A stretch of 8,189 nt of DNA, from NCBI GenBank assembly GCA_902465215.1, contig CABQMM010000043.1:1-8189 (forward strand), written 5' to 3'. Positions 5,387 to 8,189 of this stretch are shown in pieces. Both the position numbers and the translations under genes were made by a program. Every line of letters begins with the position of its first letter. The first letter of the stretch is position 1. The notes beneath the pieces were generated by a model. That model made no database searches and was not told where the DNA came from. It saw only the letters and a program-made list of their open reading frames with translations. This DNA comes from an uncultured Bacillota bacterium (GTDB lineage: Bacteria; Bacillota; Clostridia; Peptostreptococcales; Anaerovoracaceae).

Positions 5387-6399
5387 AAGACGGAAAATTT
5401 TTAACTTTGGCTTTCGAGACGAGCTGCGACGAAACGGCAGTCAGCGTTCTCGCGGACGGCAGAACGGTTTTATCGAATGTCATTTCATCACAGATTGATA
5501 TTTTTAAAAATTTCGGCGGAGTCGTACCGGAGATTGCATCCAGACATCACCTCGAGAACATCAACGGCGTTCTCGCGCAGGCACTCGATGAGGCGCAGGT
5601 GAGCCTTGACGATATTGACCTCATCGGTGTGACAAACGGTCCGGGCTTAATCGGGGCGCTGCTTATGGGCGTCGCAACCGCGAAGGCAGTGGCTTTCGCG
5701 AAGGATATTCCGCTCGTAGGCGTTCACCATCTGATGGGACATATCAGTGCGAATTTCATCGAATATCCGGAGCTTGAGCCTCCGTTTATGGCGCTGATAA
5801 CCAGCGGCGGACACACGGAAATCGTGGATGTGAAGAATTATACCGACTGCGAAATCCTCGGAGGAACGAGAGACGATGCGGTCGGAGAGGCATATGACAA
5901 GGTTGCGCGCGTTTTGGGACTGGGGTATCCCGGCGGCCCGAAAATTGATAAAATCGCAAAGGAAGGAAATCCGCAGGCAATTCCTTTCAAACGTGTTTAC
6001 TTGGAAAAAGACAGCTTTGATTTCAGCTTCAGCGGATTGAAAACATCGGTGCTCAATTACATCAACCGGCAGAAACAGGCAGGGCATGAAATCAACCGTG
6101 CGGATGTCGCGGCAAGCTTTCAGCAGGCGGTGATGGATGTCATCGTGGATAAAGCAGTGCAGGCGGTGAAAATGCGCGGCGAAGACAAGCTGGTTCTGGC
6201 AGGCGGCGTGGCAGCAAACTCCAAGCTGCGTGAAATGCTGGGGAAGGCGTGCAGCGAAAACGGAATCCGCCTCTATCGTCCGGCGCCGGTGCTTTGTACC
6301 GACAATGGGGCGATGATCGGAGCGGCGGCATACTATAAATATAAGAGCAAAGGGGCAGACGGGCTGGATTTAGACGCCCATGCGAGCATGAAATTATGA
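5383..6399 (+). CDS. tsaD: tRNA N6-adenosine threonylcarbamoyltransferase TsaD
   Basis: TsaD (Kae1/Gcp/YgjD family) is the catalytic subunit that transfers threonylcarbamoyl from its AMP adduct to N6 of A37 in ANN-reading tRNAs. The 338 residues match the family length of about 335-345. Seen in order are LAFETSCDETAV (9-20), GGVVPEIASRHH (45-56), TNGPGLIGALL (84-94), metal ligands His116 and His120 in HHLMGH, SGGHTE (141-146), DDAVGEAYDKVARVLGLGYPGG (164-185), FSFSGLKT (214-221), AGGVAANS (273-280), and the third metal ligand Asp307 in CTDNGAMIG. The ATG at 5383 overlaps the rimI stop (ATGA) and has GGAAGAGG close upstream. A GTG five codons earlier (5368) is in frame but would lengthen the overlap and add residues not typical of the family. 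The stop overlaps the next start by 4 nt. The B. subtilis counterpart is YdiE. Confidence 0.96.
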   Translation: MKDGKFLTLAFETSCDETAVSVLADGRTVLSNVISSQIDIFKNFGGVVPEIASRHHLENINGVLAQALDEAQVSLDDIDLIGVTNGPGLIGALLMGVATAKAVAFAKDIPLVGVHHLMGHISANFIEYPELEPPFMALITSGGHTEIVDVKNYTDCEILGGTRDDAVGEAYDKVARVLGLGYPGGPKIDKIAKEGNPQAIPFKRVYLEKDSFDFSFSGLKTSVLNYINRQKQAGHEINRADVAASFQQAVMDVIVDKAVQAVKMRGEDKLVLAGGVAANSKLREMLGKACSENGIRLYRPAPVLCTDNGAMIGAAAYYKYKSKGADGLDLDAHASMKL

Positions 6400-8189
6400 T
6401 TGTATTATCGGCAAACAACCTGACAAAGACATACGGAACGGATGTCATCATAGAAAAAGCGAGTTTTCACCTGAATAACGGCGATAAAGTCGGCATTATC
6501 GGAAGAAACGGTGCGGGCAAAACCACCCTTCTGAACATGCTGACGGGGGAACTCTCCTGCGATGAAGGAGAGTTTTTTATCTCACAAAATACCCGTATCG
6601 GCTATCTGAAACAGCGCGATAATTTCAACAGCGTGCGGACCGTGATGGAGGAAATCGAGGGGATTTTCAGCGGTCTGGCAAAGTTAGAAGAAGAAATCGC
6701 AAGACTTTCCGACGAAGTGGCTGCAAATCCGCACGATATGCGGCGAATCGAGAAGCTGGACGAGCTTCAGCATCGCTTCGACCGGGAAGGCGGATATACT
6801 TATAAATCCGAAATTATCGGCATATTAAATTCGATGGCTTTCGGGGAAAGCTTTTATAATAAGAAGATTTCTTCACTTTCGGGCGGCGAAAGGACGAGAC
6901 TTGCGCTTGCGGCGCTTTTGTTGGAAAAGCCGGATATTTTGCTGCTGGACGAACCGACGAACCATTTAGACATCGGAACTTTGAAATGGCTTGAGCAGTA
7001 TCTTTCCGCATATAAGGGCACGGTTATGATTGTATCGCACGACCGGTACTTCCTCGACCAGACGGTAAACCGCATCTTCGAGGTGGAAAACCACAAGGTT
7101 TACTGCTATGAGGGAAAGTACAGCGACTATGCGGCGCAAAAAAAACTGCGCAGAGAAACCGAGCTTCGCGCATATAATAATCAGCAGAGGGAAATCGCAA
7201 GGCAGGAGGAAATGATCCGGCGCATGAAACAGCACGGAACTGAGCATTTGGCGAAGCGTGCGGCATCCCGTGAGAAGCGTCTGGACATGATAGAGCGGCT
7301 CGAACGACCGGAAAGTGAAATTGGAAAGATGAAAATTCATTTTCGGCAGAACTTTCAGTCGGGCGGCGATGTGATTCTGGCAGAGGATTTGGAAAAATGC
7401 TTCGGCTGGGGCCAGAACCGCAGGGAACTGTTCCGCAATGTAAATCTGGACATTAAGCGCGGCGAACGAATCTGTATCGTCGGACCGAACGGTGTCGGCA
7501 AAACGACGCTCCTTCGGGTGCTTCTGGGGGAACTGGAACCGACCGCAGGCTATCTGAAAATCGGCCACAATGTGGCTTTTGGCTATTACGACCAAGGGCA
7601 GCTTCTGCTCAACGACAGCAATACGGTGCTTGAAGAACTCAAGGAGTCCTACCGCCTCTATACGGATACCGAAATGCGTTCGATTTTAGGACGATTCCTC
7701 TTCCAAGGCGATGAGGTTTTCCTTCCGGTTGGAAGCCTTTCGGGCGGTGAAAAGGCGCGGCTTTCACTTCTGAAACTCATGCTTTCGGGCGCGAACACGC
7801 TGATTCTCGACGAACCGACGAACCATCTGGATATTGAGTCGAAGGAAGTCTTTGAAGAGGCTTTGCTGGAATTTCCGGGAACCGTCATCGTTGTTTCGCA
7901 CGATCGCTATTTCCTTCAGAGAATCCCGACGCGAATTCTGGAACTGACGCACGACGGTGCTGTGGAATATTTGGGAAAATATGATTATTATCTGGAAAAG
8001 AAGGCGCAGGGGCTTTCCGGCAAAAAATATCTGAATCGGATGCAGGAGGAAAATGCGCATACCGATTCGGCAGCGGACAAAAATGCGGGCGTGGAAACGC
8101 TTTCGGCGGCGGAGCAAAGACGGCGAAGCAAAGAACGGGAAGCCGAAGAGCGGCGCAGGGCAAGACAGTCAGAGAAACTTGAGCAGGAG
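6396..8189 (+). CDS. ABC-F family ATPase, YdiF/Uup-like (3' end beyond window)
   Basis: ABC-F proteins have two ABC ATPase domains and no membrane part. They bind the ribosomal E site and help translation or, in some branches, protect against antibiotics. 598 residues are visible and the frame is open to the last base. Domain 1 has Walker A GRNGAGKTT (36-44), signature LSGGE (161-165), Walker B LLLDEPTNHLD (182-192) and SHDR (214-217). The charged helical linker spans about 246-325 and includes KRAASREKRLDMIERLERP. Domain 2 has GPNGVGKTT (363-371), LSGGE (448-452), LDEPTNHLD (471-479) and SHDR (501-504). Both catalytic Glu residues (186, 473) are intact. From about 535 a highly charged C-terminal extension begins and is cut by the window edge, a feature of YdiF/Uup types. 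The ATG overlaps the tsaD stop (ATGA) and lacks a clear ribosome binding site, so coupling is likely. Synteny with B. subtilis ydiF suggests a housekeeping translation factor and not a dedicated resistance protein, but this is inference. Confidence 0.93.
   Translation, partial: MIVLSANNLTKTYGTDVIIEKASFHLNNGDKVGIIGRNGAGKTTLLNMLTGELSCDEGEFFISQNTRIGYLKQRDNFNSVRTVMEEIEGIFSGLAKLEEEIARLSDEVAANPHDMRRIEKLDELQHRFDREGGYTYKSEIIGILNSMAFGESFYNKKISSLSGGERTRLALAALLLEKPDILLLDEPTNHLDIGTLKWLEQYLSAYKGTVMIVSHDRYFLDQTVNRIFEVENHKVYCYEGKYSDYAAQKKLRRETELRAYNNQQREIARQEEMIRRMKQHGTEHLAKRAASREKRLDMIERLERPESEIGKMKIHFRQNFQSGGDVILAEDLEKCFGWGQNRRELFRNVNLDIKRGERICIVGPNGVGKTTLLRVLLGELEPTAGYLKIGHNVAFGYYDQGQLLLNDSNTVLEELKESYRLYTDTEMRSILGRFLFQGDEVFLPVGSLSGGEKARLSLLKLMLSGANTLILDEPTNHLDIESKEVFEEALLEFPGTVIVVSHDRYFLQRIPTRILELTHDGAVEYLGKYDYYLEKKAQGLSGKKYLNRMQEENAHTDSAADKNAGVETLSAAEQRRRSKEREAEERRRARQSEKLEQE

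Noticed and set aside
6966..7595. 209-codon open frame on the - strand
   Set aside because: It lies entirely antisense to the ABC-F gene, whose motifs are intact. The other long antisense frames in the window are likewise shadows of real + strand genes.
1..8189. CRISPR arrays, tRNA or rRNA genes, insertion sequences, phage or defence genes
   Set aside because: No spaced direct repeats, no tRNA-like or rRNA sequences, no transposase or integrase motifs and no terminal inverted repeats were seen; the gene content is housekeeping.

Overview
The window reads as a piece of chromosome from an anaerobic, low-to-moderate-GC Gram-positive bacterium, most likely a member of the Clostridia. The reasons are strong AGGAG-like ribosome binding sites, an ECF-type riboflavin transporter under an FMN riboswitch, a PepV/Sapep-type dipeptidase, and a tsaE-tsaB-rimI-tsaD-ABC-F gene order that matches the Bacillus subtilis ydiB-ydiC-ydiD-ydiE-ydiF cluster. 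Genus-level placement is not possible by eye. All recognised genes are on the + strand and nothing in the window looks like mobile DNA.

Layout. (1) Positions 1-1002 hold the 3' part of a branched-chain amino acid type ABC transporter substrate-binding protein. (2) Positions 1063-2774 hold a two-gene unit with its own promoter: a 73-residue Nfu-type Fe-S scaffold protein followed 2 nt later by an M20 metallo-dipeptidase. (3) A near-consensus promoter inside the end of the dipeptidase gene starts a leader of about 335 nt. It carries an FMN riboswitch, a terminator-like hairpin, and then ribU, the substrate-binding subunit of a riboflavin ECF transporter. (4) With only 4 nt after ribU come tsaE, tsaB, rimI, tsaD and an ABC-F ATPase that runs off the right edge. 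These genes overlap or nearly touch, so they look like one transcription unit.

How the genes work together. TsaE, TsaB and TsaD are three of the four bacterial proteins that make N6-threonylcarbamoyl-adenosine (t6A) at position 37 of ANN-decoding tRNAs; the fourth, TsaC/TsaC2, is not in this window. RimI acetylates ribosomal protein N termini (classically S18), and ABC-F proteins act at the ribosomal E site. The second half of the window is therefore a translation-quality operon. Its unusual point is position: no terminator or convincing promoter was seen between ribU and tsaE, so the flavin-sensing leader may also influence expression of the t6A genes.

I found no previously undescribed system. 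The observations most worth checking are the FMN riboswitch to tsa operon read-through, the proposed antiterminator in the riboswitch leader, and the small in-frame tandem repeat at the tsaB stop codon.
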